From: Jiangella ureilytica
GTDB lineage: Bacteria > Actinomycetota > Actinomycetes > Jiangellales > Jiangellaceae
Direction: 5' to 3'
Assembly (NCBI RefSeq): GCF_004348545.1
Contig: NZ_SMKL01000010.1
Span: 49,526-113,525, forward strand
DNA: 64,000 nucleotides
How positions within the stretch are numbered: the stretch's first letter is position 1; each line of letters begins with the position of its first letter. Below, one piece after another: positions 24,380 through 34,256 of this stretch. A program made the position numbers and the translations under genes. The notes under the pieces are model-generated. The model worked only from the letters and a program-made list of their open reading frames with translations. It ran no database searches and was not told where the DNA came from.

Positions 24380-26053
24380 GTGAAGATGCGACCACGGGCC
24401 GGCCTCGGCCGGGTGCTCGACGACCTCGGTTCGACCCTGTTGACGCTCGGTCACGGGCAGCCGCAGCGTGGCGCCGAGATCGGCGGCGTGGTCATCCACG
24501 ACCCCGCCGACCGGCCGGACCTGCCACCGCACGCCCTGGTTCTCGGCGTTGGCCTGCGCGACGCCGAGGAGATCACCGCGCTGCTGCCGGAGCTGGGACG
24601 GCAGCAGGTCGCCGCACTGATCGTCCGGGCGCCGGTGCCCCACGGCGACGCGGTCGCGGCGGCGGCCGAGGAGTCGGGCGTGGCGGTGCTCGGGCTCACC
24701 CCGGGGGCGTCGTGGACCCAGCTGGTGGCGATCCTGCGGTCACTGCTGGCCGAGGGCGACGTCGGTGTGGTCGACGCGGAGAGCCTCGGCGGCATCCCGT
24801 CGGGCGACCTGTTCGCGCTGGCCAACGCCGTCAGTGCGCTGCTCGACGCGCCGATCACCGTCGAGGACCGCAGCTCGCGCGTGCTCGCGTTCTCCGGCCG
24901 CCAGGACGAGGCGGACCAGTCGCGCATCGAGACGATCCTCGGTCGGCAGGTCCCGGAGAAGTACACGCGCATGCTCGCCGAACGCGGCGTCTTCCGGCGC
25001 CTCTACCGCGACGACGAGCCGGTCTGGATCGACCCGCTGCCGCTGGGCCGCGACGAGCAGCCCCGGGTAGCCGTCGCCGTGCGCGCCGGCGACGAGGTGC
25101 TCGGCTCCATCTGGGCCGCGGTCCGGGAGCCGCTGAGCCAGGATCGCCTGCGCGCGTTGCGCGACGCCGCGAAGCTGGTGGCGCTGCACATGCTGCGGAT
25201 CCGGGCCGGCGCCGACGTCGAGCGCCGGCTGCGCACCGACCTGCTGAGCACGGCGCTCGAGGGCGGCGCGGGCGCCCGCGACGCGCTGAGCCGGCTGGGC
25301 CTGGCGCACCAGCCGGTGGTCGTGTTGGCCCTGACGACGATCCAGCAGCCCGGCAGCATGCAGCCCGGGCCGTCCGACGCCGGCCTGGCCACCGAACGGC
25401 AGCAGCTCAGCGACGGTTTCGCGATGCACTTGAGCGCCGTGCACGCACGCTCGGCGGCGGCACTGGTCGGCGACGTCGCGTACGGCCTGCTGCCGCTGAG
25501 CGGGGACGCGGCCGACGGCGAAGATCGCGCCGCTCGCATCGCCGCCGAGTTCCTGGGCCGGGTCGGCCACCGCGACCGCGCGGCGATCGCCGTCGGGCCG
25601 GTCGCGCGCGACGTCGCCGAGCTCGCGTACGCCCGCACCACCGCCGACCGGGTGGTGCGGGTGCTGCGCTCGCGGCACGGCTCCGGCCCGCGGGTCGCCC
25701 GGCTCGGCGACGTCACGGTCGAGGCGCTCGTGCTCGAGCTGCGTGACCTCGTCACCGCTCGCGGCGACGGGCTGACCGGTGCGGTGGCCAAGCTCTGGGA
25801 GTACGACAAGGAGCACAACGGACGTATGGTCGAGACGCTGCATGCCTGGCTCGACGCGTTCGGCGACGTCACCGTCGCCTCCGCCTCGCTGCACGTGCAC
25901 CCCAACACGTTGCGCTACCGCCTGCGCCGGCTCAGCGCCCTCGGCGGCTTGGACCTCGACGACGCCGACGCCCGGTTCGCGGCCATGCTCCAGCTGCGGA
26001 TCTTCGATCGGCCCCTGGCATCCGCGGCCAGGGTCGCGCCGGAGGACCGCTGA
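24380..26053 (+). CDS. PucR family transcriptional regulator
   Basis: This protein of about 557 residues has an N-terminal region with a PucR-like purine catabolism domain fold, a central GGDEF-like (CdaR) region and a C-terminal PucR helix-turn-helix: LHAWLDAFGDVTVASASLHVHPNTLRYRLRRL. Regulators of this family often control amino-acid, purine or amide catabolism. The start is uncertain: GTG at 24380 or ATG at 24386 are candidates and neither has a clear ribosome site. It reads away from the S9 peptidase gene and ends about 120 bases before another beta-lactamase-fold gene, which it may control. Confidence 0.85.
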   Translation: MKMRPRAGLGRVLDDLGSTLLTLGHGQPQRGAEIGGVVIHDPADRPDLPPHALVLGVGLRDAEEITALLPELGRQQVAALIVRAPVPHGDAVAAAAEESGVAVLGLTPGASWTQLVAILRSLLAEGDVGVVDAESLGGIPSGDLFALANAVSALLDAPITVEDRSSRVLAFSGRQDEADQSRIETILGRQVPEKYTRMLAERGVFRRLYRDDEPVWIDPLPLGRDEQPRVAVAVRAGDEVLGSIWAAVREPLSQDRLRALRDAAKLVALHMLRIRAGADVERRLRTDLLSTALEGGAGARDALSRLGLAHQPVVVLALTTIQQPGSMQPGPSDAGLATERQQLSDGFAMHLSAVHARSAAALVGDVAYGLLPLSGDAADGEDRAARIAAEFLGRVGHRDRAAIAVGPVARDVAELAYARTTADRVVRVLRSRHGSGPRVARLGDVTVEALVLELRDLVTARGDGLTGAVAKLWEYDKEHNGRMVETLHAWLDAFGDVTVASASLHVHPNTLRYRLRRLSALGGLDLDDADARFAAMLQLRIFDRPLASAARVAPEDR

Positions 26054-26170
26054 GCGCCCCTGTTCGAGCCACCTATCACGGCGGCCGATCTTCTGCGCCG
26101 ACGACGAACCACCGTGGGTCGCACGATGCCACCATGGCACCCCTGCCCGACCCGTCTCACGAGGAGCGCG

Positions 26171-27541
26171 ATGTCGACCACCGCACTTGACCGTGATCAC
26201 TGGAGCCGCCGCCTCGCCGACCTTGCGACGCGCCATCGGGTTCCGGGCGCCGCGCTGGGTGTCGCCCAGGGCGCTGAGACGCTCGAAGTGGCCGTCGGTG
26301 TGACGAACGTCGAGACCGGCGTCGACGTCACGACCGACACGCTGTTCCAGATCGGCTCCGTGAGCAAGGTATGGACGGCAAGCCTCGCGATGGCGCTGGT
26401 CGACGGCGGGAAGCTGGACCTCGACGAGCCGGTCGTCTCCTATCTGCCGGAACTGGTCCTGGTCGATCACGAGATGACCGCACGGGTCACGATGCGGCAT
26501 CTGCTGACCCACACGAGCGGGATCGACGGCGACTTCTTCCACGACACCGGCCGCGGCGACGACTGCGTCGAGCAATACGTCGCGGCGCTCGCGACCGTGC
26601 CCGCCAACCACCCGCTGGGTGCGACCTGGTCGTACTGCAACGCCGGATACATACTGGCCGGCCGGGTCATCGAGAAGCTCACCGGCCAGGTATGGGACGC
26701 GGCGCTGCGCGACGTCCTGGTCACCCCGCTGGGGCTGGACCACACCGTCACACTCCCGGAGGAGGCGCTCCTGCACCGCGCCGCCGTGGGCCACGTCCAC
26801 GAGGGCGACGAGCCCCCGAGACGGGCACAGGTGTGGGTGCTGCCGCGCTCGGCCGGGCCCGCGGGGCTCATCGCGTCGACGGTGGGCGACGTGCTCACCT
26901 TCGCCCGGATGCATCTGTCCGATGGCGTGGCCGCCGACGGCACACGGGTGCTGACCGCGCAGTCGGTTGCGGCGATGCAGACCGAGCAGGTTCGGCTGCC
27001 ACACCCGTACTCGAAGTCCGACTCATGGGGGCTCGGATGGTGCCGCCTGGACTGGAACGGGCACCGGCTGGTCGGTCACGACGGCGGCACGATCGGCCAG
27101 TTCTCGTTCCTCCGAGTGCTGCCGGATCTGGATCTGGCCGTGGTCCTGCTGACCAACGGCGGCCAGGCGCTCGACCTCTACCACGAGCTGTTCCGGGAGC
27201 TCTTTCGCGACGTGGCCGGCGTCGAGATGGCTGCGCCGGTCACACCGCCGGTCGAGCCGCCCGCCGTCGACGTCTCCGCGCACGCGGGCCGCTACCAACG
27301 CACCGGCGTCCGCTTCGAGGTCTGGCAGGACGAGGCAGGGCCGCGGCTGCGGATGATCAGCACCGACACCACGCCCGGCCTGGACCGGGCGCCGAAGGAC
27401 TATGCCTTGGTGCCGGTGACGGAGAACGTGTTCGCGGTCCGGGACCCGGGTGCCGAGACGTGGAGTCCGGTGGTGTTCTACGAGCTCGCCGATGGCACGC
27501 CGTACCTGCACTTCGGCCGGGCCACCCCTAAGCTCGCCTGA
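26171..27541 (+). CDS. Beta-lactamase-fold serine hydrolase
   Basis: The 456-residue protein carries S63-V-S-K66, Y155-C-N157 and the motif VGHDGGTIGQFS near residue 303. Its DTGRGDD block after the first motif links it to the 15180-16568 product. The ATG at 26171 is preceded by GAGGAG with a four-base gap; the frame extends 19 codons upstream without a ribosome site. It follows the PucR gene on the same strand and may be its target. D-aminopeptidase, esterase or beta-lactamase activity cannot be told apart from sequence. Confidence 0.87.
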   Translation: MSTTALDRDHWSRRLADLATRHRVPGAALGVAQGAETLEVAVGVTNVETGVDVTTDTLFQIGSVSKVWTASLAMALVDGGKLDLDEPVVSYLPELVLVDHEMTARVTMRHLLTHTSGIDGDFFHDTGRGDDCVEQYVAALATVPANHPLGATWSYCNAGYILAGRVIEKLTGQVWDAALRDVLVTPLGLDHTVTLPEEALLHRAAVGHVHEGDEPPRRAQVWVLPRSAGPAGLIASTVGDVLTFARMHLSDGVAADGTRVLTAQSVAAMQTEQVRLPHPYSKSDSWGLGWCRLDWNGHRLVGHDGGTIGQFSFLRVLPDLDLAVVLLTNGGQALDLYHELFRELFRDVAGVEMAAPVTPPVEPPAVDVSAHAGRYQRTGVRFEVWQDEAGPRLRMISTDTTPGLDRAPKDYALVPVTENVFAVRDPGAETWSPVVFYELADGTPYLHFGRATPKLA

Positions 27542-27701
27542 GCGGAGCGGCGAGTGGCGCACGCCCGTCGGCGCCATCACGCACCCAGGCCGTTCTCATC
27601 GCCCACGGCGCCGGCCCCACGAATCCCGAGGGGCGCATGACGGCCGCACGCTCGGGTACGCGGGCCGAGAACGCCGCTCAACGACCCGGGAGGGGATTGC
27701 G

Positions 27702-28106
27702 ATGCCGATCGCGGAGATGCTCAGGACGTATCCCAAGGACCTCGGCGACGTCGACCGCGAGAAGCTGCTGGCGTGCATCTAGTCGTGCATCGACTGCGCG
27801 CAGGCCTGCACGGCGTGCGCAGACGCGTGCCTGAGCGAGGACATGGTCGCCGAGCTGCGCACGTGCATCCGGACGAACCTGGACTGCGCCGACATCTGCG
27901 AGACCACGGCACGGGTGCTGTCGCGGCACACCGGCTACGACGCGAACATCACCCGAGCGATGCTGCAGACGTGCATGACCGTGTGCCGATCCTGTGCCGA
28001 CGAGTGCGGCCGGCACGCGGACGCCCACGAGCACTGCCGCGTGTGCGCGGAGGCGTGCCGGCAGTGTGCCGTGGCATGTGACGAGCTGATGGCCGCGCTC
28101 GGCTGA
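27702..28106 (+). pseudogene. DUF326 four-helix copper-binding protein (Csp-like) interrupted by an amber codon
   Basis: The reading frame from ATG 27702 (ribosome site GGGAGGGG) encodes MPIAEMLRTYPKDLGDVD..., then meets TAG at 27780-27782, and continues in the same frame for 107 codons with the full cysteine pattern of DUF326 proteins (SCIDCAQACTACADAC, later CMTVCRSCADEC and CRVCAEACRQC). Across the stop there would be 134 codons and 18 cysteines, the normal size for this copper-storage family. A single CAG or GAG to TAG change explains it. A restart at ATG 27843 would lose six of the cysteines. It may be a recent nonsense allele or a sequence error. Confidence 0.82.
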
Positions 28107-28328
28107 GGCACCGACGACGGCGATGGTGTCGTCGCGGGCTCTCCACGACTGGGTGTCATCGAGCGACGGCGCTGCGTGGACGCGAGTGGCTCGGGTCGGG
28201 CTGACCACGGCGAGGAGAGGTGGGAACGCATGGGAACGACGGATCGGATCGCCGAGCCCTGGGGACCAGGACGCCATACGGACCGGGGGAGTCATGGCCG
28301 GTCCGGGTGGACTCCTGCCCGACGGCCA

Positions 28329-29984
28329 TCAGCCGACCGGGATGTCGCGCCGCCGCAGGCCGGCAAGTCCGACCCAGGTCAGCGCGGCGGCGATGGCGAG
28401 TAGCAGGATCACGGGGACGAGTTCGAAGTCGCCGGCGGGGAGTTCGGGCACGTGTCCGAAGGGCGATAGGGCCCTGGTCCACTCGGGGAATCGCAGGATC
28501 TGGCCCATGTACACGACCGCGATCGCGTAGGCGGGGACGAGCCAGGCCAGCGGGCTGAGCCTCGGGGCCAGTCCGATCACGGCCATGGCGAAGCCGGCGG
28601 CGACCCAGATCGCCGGGAGCTGGACGAAGGCGGCGGCGAGCATGTCTCCGAGCCAGCCGCCGTCGTCGGTGGCGAGGGCGGTCGCGATGCCGAAGCCCAG
28701 TCCGACCAGGATCATGACGGCGGCGCTGCCGCCGAAGGCCATGGTGAGGTGGCTGGCGGCCCAGCGGTGGCGGGAGACGGCGGTGGCCAGGATGGGTTCG
28801 GCTCGTCCGGCGGTCTCCTCCGACCGCAGCCGCAGGACCGCGAGGACGGCCTGGATGGAGGCGATCATGCCGGTGAGGCTGAGCACGGTGACGAGCCAGG
28901 ATTCGATGAGGGTCGCGCCCGCGATGTCGCGGATCAGGTCGTCGAGCGAGGAGATCTGGTCGAACATGTCCTGGATGCTGTCGACGAGTGAGCCGTAGGT
29001 GACGGCGAGGACGAGCAGCCCGACGGACCACGCGATGAGGGTGGCGCGTTGGAGCCGGAACGCGAGGCCGAGCGGGCTGCTCAGGGCCGGCGACGCCGTG
29101 GCCGAGCCGAGCCGAGCGGGGCGGAGCCCGGCGCCGACGTCACGGCGCACGCGGAGCGCGTAGGCGACGGCGGCCAGCAGCGCCGCAAGTGCGACCAGGA
29201 GGAGCAGCGGCCACCAGCGCTGGTCGGCGGCGAACGAGCGCGTGACCTGGCCCCAGAACAGCGGCGATACCCACGACAGGCCGCTTTCGGCGACGTCGCC
29301 GACCGCACGGACCGCGTAGGTGACGCCGAGCACCGCCAGCGCCATGCCGGAGGCGCCGCGGGCGTACTCGGTGATCTGGCTGGTGACGGCTGCGACCGCG
29401 GTGAACACCAGCCCGGCGGCCACCAGGCCGGCGGCGAACAGCAGGGATCCCTCGCCCGTGACGCCGTCGGCGCCGGAGCCGCTCAGCCCGGCGGCGATGA
29501 GCAGGCCGGTGACGGCGTTGGCACCGCCGACGACGATGAACGCCGCGGTCAGCTGAGCGTGGCGGCCGAGCACGCTCGAGCGGAGTAGTTCGGCGCGGCC
29601 GGTCTCCTCTTCGGCGCGGGTGTGCCGGACGAACGCCAGGATGCTCATCAGTCCCAGCAGCAGCGCCATGAAGACGTACATCTGGTGGCCGGTCATGACG
29701 CCGTACGTGTAGTCGTCGCGGCTGTAGATGCGGCCCACCATCGCTGTCACCGCCGGCAGGCTGGACAGGTCCGCCGCCGTCGCGCGATCGGCCGCGGTCG
29801 GGTAGGTCTGCTCGAAACTGCCCACCGTGCCGACCCCGAAGAGCGTCAGCCCGGCGATCCACACCGGCAGGCGGACGCGGTCGCGGCGCAGCATGAACCG
29901 GGTCATCGCCCCGGTGCCGGCCAGCGCGCTCCGCGACCGCGACGATGACCTGGCGTGCGTCGGCAGCGTGGTGGCGGCGCTCAT
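28329..29984 (-). CDS. ABC-2 type exporter permease
   Basis: The 551-residue integral membrane protein has about twelve hydrophobic segments in two halves, each opening with a similar region, as in the large ABC-2 permeases annotated as antibiotic or polyketide exporters. It begins with a short cytoplasmic tail ending in [16 protein letters not shown]. Its ATG overlaps the stop of the ATPase gene (ATGA), so the two should form one exporter. The substrate is unknown; the adjacent TetR gene suggests induction by the exported compound. Confidence 0.9.
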   Translation of the reverse strand: MSAATTLPTHARSSSRSRSALAGTGAMTRFMLRRDRVRLPVWIAGLTLFGVGTVGSFEQTYPTAADRATAADLSSLPAVTAMVGRIYSRDDYTYGVMTGHQMYVFMALLLGLMSILAFVRHTRAEEETGRAELLRSSVLGRHAQLTAAFIVVGGANAVTGLLIAAGLSGSGADGVTGEGSLLFAAGLVAAGLVFTAVAAVTSQITEYARGASGMALAVLGVTYAVRAVGDVAESGLSWVSPLFWGQVTRSFAADQRWWPLLLLVALAALLAAVAYALRVRRDVGAGLRPARLGSATASPALSSPLGLAFRLQRATLIAWSVGLLVLAVTYGSLVDSIQDMFDQISSLDDLIRDIAGATLIESWLVTVLSLTGMIASIQAVLAVLRLRSEETAGRAEPILATAVSRHRWAASHLTMAFGGSAAVMILVGLGFGIATALATDDGGWLGDMLAAAFVQLPAIWVAAGFAMAVIGLAPRLSPLAWLVPAYAIAVVYMGQILRFPEWTRALSPFGHVPELPAGDFELVPVILLLAIAAALTWVGLAGLRRRDIPVG

Positions 29985-30895
29985 CGTGCACCCCTCGCTC
30001 CGGCGCCGGCGAGCTCGTCGCCGTAATGGCGGAGCATGAGCTCCTCGAGGGTGGGCGGGTGGCTGGTGATGCTGCGGACGCCCAACTCACCGAGCCGGCG
30101 GATCACGGCGTCGAGGTGCTCGCTGTCGACGTCGAAGCGGGCCCGGCCGTTCTCGTCGTGGAAGTTGTGTACACCGGCCGACTCGGCCAGCGTGCCCGCC
30201 GGTCGCAGTGTGTCGGCCTCGATGGTGGTACGGGTCAGGTGCCGCATCTGCGCCAGTGTGCCGGTCTGGACGACCTCGCCGCGCCGGATGATGCTGATGG
30301 TGTCGCAGAGCTTCTCGACTTGGGCGAGGATGTGGCTCGATAGCAGCACGGTGCGGCCGTCGGTCTTGGCCTCGGCGATGAACTGCTGGAACACCGTCTC
30401 CATGAGCGGGTCCAGGCCCGCGGTGGGTTCGTCGAGGATGAGCAGCTCGACGTCGGAGGCGAGGGCGGCGATGATGGCCACCTTCTGCCGGTTGCCCTTG
30501 GAATAGGTGCGCGCCTTCTTCGACGGGTCCAGGTCGAAGCGTTCGACCAGGTTTCGGCGGCGGCCGGGGTCCAGGCCGCCGCGCAGCCGGGCCATGAGGT
30601 CGATGGCCTCGCCGCCGGTGAGGTTGGGCCACAGCTCGACGTCGCCGGGGACGTAGGCGAGGCGGTGGTGCAGGTCGACGGCGTCGTCCCACGGGTCGCC
30701 ACCGAGCACGACGGCGCGGCCGGCGTCGGCGCGCAGCAGGCCGAGCAGGACGCGGATGGTGGTGGACTTGCCGGCGCCGTTCGGGCCGAGCAAGCCGTGG
30801 ACCTCGCCGGTCTGGACGGTCAGGTCGAGTCCGTCGAGCGCGGTGACGGTCCCGAAGGACTTGCGTAGTTGCTCGATCTGGATGGCAGGAGTCAT
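29981..30895 (-). CDS. ABC exporter ATPase
   Basis: The 304-residue ATPase has Walker [11 protein letters not shown]-loop region [14 protein letters not shown], signature YSKGNRQKV, Walker [14 protein letters not shown] and the H-loop SSHIL. The C-terminal extension is that of drug-export ATPases (DrrA-like). The YSKGNRQK signature departs from LSGGQ but is usual in this group. The start at 30895 has GAGGTG upstream. It pairs with the 551-residue permease and follows a TetR gene on the same strand after 92 bases. Confidence 0.92.
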   Translation of the reverse strand: MTPAIQIEQLRKSFGTVTALDGLDLTVQTGEVHGLLGPNGAGKSTTIRVLLGLLRADAGRAVVLGGDPWDDAVDLHHRLAYVPGDVELWPNLTGGEAIDLMARLRGGLDPGRRRNLVERFDLDPSKKARTYSKGNRQKVAIIAALASDVELLILDEPTAGLDPLMETVFQQFIAEAKTDGRTVLLSSHILAQVEKLCDTISIIRRGEVVQTGTLAQMRHLTRTTIEADTLRPAGTLAESAGVHNFHDENGRARFDVDSEHLDAVIRRLGELGVRSITSHPPTLEELMLRHYGDELAGAGARGAR

Positions 30896-30987
30896 CGTGC
30901 ACCTCGATGCGTGAGCCCGGGCCGGTGGCCTGGGAACGATGTCGTGACGGAGGAGGGTCCCCGGGGCACGGGGGCGTGCGTCAGCGG

Positions 30988-31677
30988 CTAGCTCGCGGTT
31001 GGAGCCGCGTCGTCCGCCGATGGCGGATCCGGCACGTACATCAAGTAGTCGTCCAGCATCGAACGGTCGACGAACAGGCCCTGGCTGAACAACTCCAGCG
31101 CCGGCGGTGTGATCTCCTCGGAGTAGCGCCGGAACGCGGCGCTGAAGTCGTCCGGGTGATCGTCGAGGTGCATCGACGCCCACAGCAGCATGCCGCCGAT
31201 GTTCTGGTACGCGAGGAAGCGACTCCGCGCCTCCGGGTCACGGCTGGGCCGGATCACGCCCGCCTCGACGCCCGCGGCCAGGTACCGCTGCGCATCGGCC
31301 ATCAGGTGCTCGACCAGTGCCGACGCCAAGTCACCGCCGGACTGCAGGCTACGCACCAGGTAGCGCACCATCGGTGCGAAATGCTCGATCTGCGCCAACT
31401 GCGCGAACAGCATCGCAGCGGTGCCGGTGGTCACAGCCTTCGTCTTCTCCGCGCGGATGACGGCCAGGACGTGCTCGTCACACGCGCGACGCAGAGCGTC
31501 CTTCGATCCGAAATGGTGTACGACCAGGCCGGCCGTCACTCCTGCGTCGGCCGCGACCGTCCGCAACCCGATGGCGAAGCCGTCGCGGCCGAACCGCACG
31601 ATCGCGGCGTCACGAATCCGCTCGGCCGTCGCCACTCCCGCGGGCCGGGCATCGCGTTTCGTGCTCGTGTCACGCAC
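30988..31677 (-). CDS. TetR family regulator of the adjacent ABC exporter
   Basis: This TetR protein of about 229 residues has helix-turn-helix [33 protein letters not shown]. It is upstream of and co-directional with the exporter genes, so it is probably their repressor. The start is unsettled: the in-frame GTG at 31677 directly follows AGGAGG with no spacer, and the TTG at 31701 lies inside the palindrome. Translation from GTG on a leaderless or short-leader message is possible. Confidence 0.85.
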   Translation of the reverse strand: MRDTSTKRDARPAGVATAERIRDAAIVRFGRDGFAIGLRTVAADAGVTAGLVVHHFGSKDALRRACDEHVLAVIRAEKTKAVTTGTAAMLFAQLAQIEHFAPMVRYLVRSLQSGGDLASALVEHLMADAQRYLAAGVEAGVIRPSRDPEARSRFLAYQNIGGMLLWASMHLDDHPDDFSAAFRRYSEEITPPALELFSQGLFVDRSMLDDYLMYVPDPPSADDAAPTAS

Positions 31678-31682
31678 CCTCC

Positions 31683-31704
31683 TGATTAAACAGTCGTTCA
31701 ATCA
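31683..31704. promoter_or_regulatory. Palindrome at the tetR (30988) promoter
   Basis: A 22-base inverted repeat has outer arms TGATT and AATCA and inner AAC and GTT, centred near 31693. Its place at the start of the tetR-exporter operon makes it the likely TetR operator. Confidence 0.6.
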
Positions 31705-31747
31705 GGGGCGCAAGAGGGCTTCGCCGTCGCGGTCCGCTGCCTCGTGG

Positions 31748-32506
31748 CTAGTCGAGCTGGAGCCGGCGCCACGCGACGAGCGTCGCCCATCCGACGACAA
31801 GAGGTACGAGTGTGGAGAGCGCGAGTTGGCCGCTCGACACCTCGTCGGGTTCGAGCGCCCACAGCGCCGGCGCGGCCAGCGGGAACCAGGCGCCGGTTCC
31901 GGCGATCACGAGCACCTGCGCGACGACGATGATCCCGATCGTGGTGGCGATGCCCGGGAGAAGGCCGCGGCCGAGTGTCGCCGCCCACGCGGCGGGGACG
32001 GCGAGGCCCGCGGACAGAACCATGAGCGTCAGCTGACGACCGAGGCCGTCCAGTGCCTCCGCGTCGACCCGGCCGAGGCCGAGGACGACGCCGCCGATGG
32101 CCAGAAGAACGACGAGAATCGCGGCGACCGCTACCGCCCACAGGGCGTAGGACGCCAGCTTCGCGAGAGCGACGGCGGAGCGGCTGACCGGGAGGGCGAA
32201 CAGTCCGGCCACAGTGCCGTCGGCGAACTCCCGGCCGACCATCCAGCTCAGCACGACACCGAAGCCGAGGACGCCGCCGGCCGCCGTGACCTGCGCGGCC
32301 ACGCCGAGGAAGCGATCCCAGCCCTCGGCGTTCGCGAGGCCGCCCAGCTGGGCGAGCACCTGCTCGTTGCCCCGTTCGGCGGCCCAGGTGAGGGACCCGG
32401 CGAGTGCGACGATGCCGGCGACCAGGAAGATCGTCGCGGACCTGACGACCCCTGAGGCGGTGGTCTTCACGATCTCGACGGCGATGGCCGCGTTCGTACC
32501 GCTCAT
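31748..32506 (-). CDS. ABC transporter permease (ABC-2 family)
   Basis: The 252-residue membrane protein has six hydrophobic segments and the phrase MVGREFADGTVAGLFALPVSR, typical of ABC-2 permeases of export systems in actinobacteria and Bacillota. The ATG overlaps the ATPase stop (ATGA). It is the last gene of the tetR-ATPase-permease operon beginning at 33790. The exported substrate is unknown. Confidence 0.88.
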   Translation of the reverse strand: MSGTNAAIAVEIVKTTASGVVRSATIFLVAGIVALAGSLTWAAERGNEQVLAQLGGLANAEGWDRFLGVAAQVTAAGGVLGFGVVLSWMVGREFADGTVAGLFALPVSRSAVALAKLASYALWAVAVAAILVVLLAIGGVVLGLGRVDAEALDGLGRQLTLMVLSAGLAVPAAWAATLGRGLLPGIATTIGIIVVAQVLVIAGTGAWFPLAAPALWALEPDEVSSGQLALSTLVPLVVGWATLVAWRRLQLD

Positions 32507-33231
32507 GGGGTCCGACGCTCCTCGGCCGCGTGAACCAGCGCGAAGAACGCTCGTTCGATGTCGACACCGGCCGGGTCGAGCTCGCCGACGAGACGGCCTC
32601 GGTTGACGACGGTGATGCGGTCGGCCACCCGGGCGACCTCGTCGAGATGGTGGCTCGATACGAGGATCCCCGCACCAGCGGCGCCGCGACGCAGCAGCAG
32701 CTCGCGCAGCAGGATGACGCCGGCCGGGTCGAGTCCGTTGGTCGGCTCGTCCAGGACGATCGCGCACGGATCGTGCACGAGGGCGGCTGCGAGTCCGATA
32801 CGCTGCCGATTGCCCTGCGACAGAGTGCCTGCCCGGCCATCGGCATAGCGACCGAGATCGAGCTCGGCCATGACCCGGTCGACAGCGGCATCGACCTGCC
32901 GGCGGGGCAGCCCCTGTAGCCGCGCGGCGACGGCGACGTTGGCTCGGGTGGTGAGCTCGCTGTACGCCAGCGGGTGATCGACGAGATGCCCCACCCCCGC
33001 CCAGACGACGGCGGGCGCCGTCACGACGTCATGGCCGTCGATGGTCGCCACCCCCGACGACGGGCGGAGCATCCCGAGCAGCAATCGCATGAGCGTCGTC
33101 TTCCCGGCTCCGTTCAGTCCGACCAGAGCATGGATCTCGCCGGCGCCGACCTCGAGGTCGATGCCGGATACGCCGGTGCCGGGTGCGTACTCGCGCACCA
33201 GCCCGCGCGCGGCCAGTCGGGCCTCAGCCAT
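32503..33231 (-). CDS. ABC transporter ATPase
   Basis: The 242-residue ATPase has Walker A GLNGAGKTT, signature LSQGNRQRI, Walker B AIVLDEPTNGLDP and H-loop SSHHL. Its start overlaps the end of the TetR gene by eight bases, and its stop overlaps the permease ATG, so the three genes form one transcript. It powers an export system separate from the one at 28329-30895; the two are different subfamilies and not a recent duplication. Confidence 0.92.
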   Translation of the reverse strand: MAEARLAARGLVREYAPGTGVSGIDLEVGAGEIHALVGLNGAGKTTLMRLLLGMLRPSSGVATIDGHDVVTAPAVVWAGVGHLVDHPLAYSELTTRANVAVAARLQGLPRRQVDAAVDRVMAELDLGRYADGRAGTLSQGNRQRIGLAAALVHDPCAIVLDEPTNGLDPAGVILLRELLLRRGAAGAGILVSSHHLDEVARVADRITVVNRGRLVGELDPAGVDIERAFFALVHAAEERRTP

Positions 33232-33790
33232 GGTTCTCGTCCAAGGTGTCCAGGGCGACGGTGACCGCCTCGCTGAGTGTGTGGTCGTCGTGGCGCGCCC
33301 ACTCGAACAGGGCCGCCATCAGCGCCGCCAGGACCGCACCGGCCGCCGCACGCGCCCGCAGTGGATCGGTGCCGTCGTGCACGAGCCGTTCGACGATGAG
33401 TCGCTCGGTCTCGGCGTTGTTGCGCCACGCGGCCGCCCGCAATGAGTCGTTCTCGGCGACGATCCGAACCCGGCGGCGGACGGTGTCACCCTCGGGCTCG
33501 GGGAGCTGGGCCCATGCCTGACGGAGACCGCCCACGGCACGCGCGAGCGGGCTCCAGGCTCGCGGCTGATCGCCGACCGCGGCCGCGATGACGGGATCGT
33601 AGGGATCGTCGAAAAGCAGCTGCTCCTTGCTGGAGAAGTGCCGGAAGACGGTCATCTCCGTCACTCCCGCCGCCGCTGCCACCTGGGCGACCGTCGTTCG
33701 TTCGAATCCCTGGCGCTCGAACAGCTCGAGCGCGTTCTCCGCGATGCGCGCGCGGGTCCGCTCGCGCTTGCCCTGCTGCTCCGTACGCAC
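33224..33790 (-). CDS. TetR family regulator
   Basis: The 188-residue protein has helix-turn-helix FERTTVAQVAAAAGVTEMTVFRHFSSKEQL and the short C-terminal domain common in AcrR-like regulators. The GTG at 33790 is close behind the perfect palindrome 33797-33813, leaving little room for a leader. It heads an operon with the ATPase and permease and is likely their autoregulated repressor. Confidence 0.87.
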   Translation of the reverse strand: MRTEQQGKRERTRARIAENALELFERQGFERTTVAQVAAAAGVTEMTVFRHFSSKEQLLFDDPYDPVIAAAVGDQPRAWSPLARAVGGLRQAWAQLPEPEGDTVRRRVRIVAENDSLRAAAWRNNAETERLIVERLVHDGTDPLRARAAAGAVLAALMAALFEWARHDDHTLSEAVTVALDTLDENHG

Positions 33791-33796
33791 CTTCTC

Positions 33797-33813
33797 ATGT
33801 TAGCCACTAACAT
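33797..33813. promoter_or_regulatory. Perfect palindrome before tetR (33224)
   Basis: ATGTTAG-CCA-CTAACAT has 7-bp arms that match without error. It ends six bases upstream of the tetR GTG and is the likely operator of this exporter operon. Confidence 0.65.
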
Positions 33814-34256
33814 TCTGTCCCCGCCAGTCGTCCAAGGGGCCGTCGTCCAGCCCCCACCTGGGGCATCGCCGGGGGTACGTCCGCGGCATGGGCAGCGAGC
33901 ATCGCGTGGTGGTCGAAGGTTCGTCGATCGGACCCCGCGACTCCTGCTGCGTGCGTGGTCGGCGGCCGGCCTTGGAGCGCCTGCAGGATCGATGGGCGGT
34001 CGAACTGCGGGACCGGTGGAAGGGTGAGCTCGACCTGCCTGGCCCGCCACCGCCCGCAGCTGAGGTCCGGAGGGCGGTGGCGTCGACGGCCCGGCCAACC
34101 GACTCCAGCCCGCCGGGGCGCTGGACGGGGCGACAAGGCGCGCCCTTCCTCGGGTTGCGCGGTTTGGCGCGGTTCGGCACGGTTGTGGGTGTTCGTCTGC
34201 CGTATTCATGATGCGCGAGCGAGGTCTGCCGAGTCCGGGGGGAGAAGACGTCGTCG
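33814..34256. other. Gap without a supported gene
   Basis: These 443 bases lie between the divergent tetR and SLOG-like genes. Open frames exist on both strands (for example 33888-34211, forward) but have biased composition, no ribosome site and no recognisable motif. Promoters for the 34257 gene should lie here. Confidence 0.5.

Noticed and set aside
29981..31183. Extended N-terminus for the exporter ATPase
   Set aside because: The ATPase family begins at [10 protein letters not shown] with a good ribosome site at 30895. The extension overlaps the tetR gene out of frame.
33888..34211. Possible small forward gene in the 33.8-34.2 kb gap
   Set aside because: It has no ribosome site, no recognisable motif and proline/arginine-biased composition on every frame of the region.
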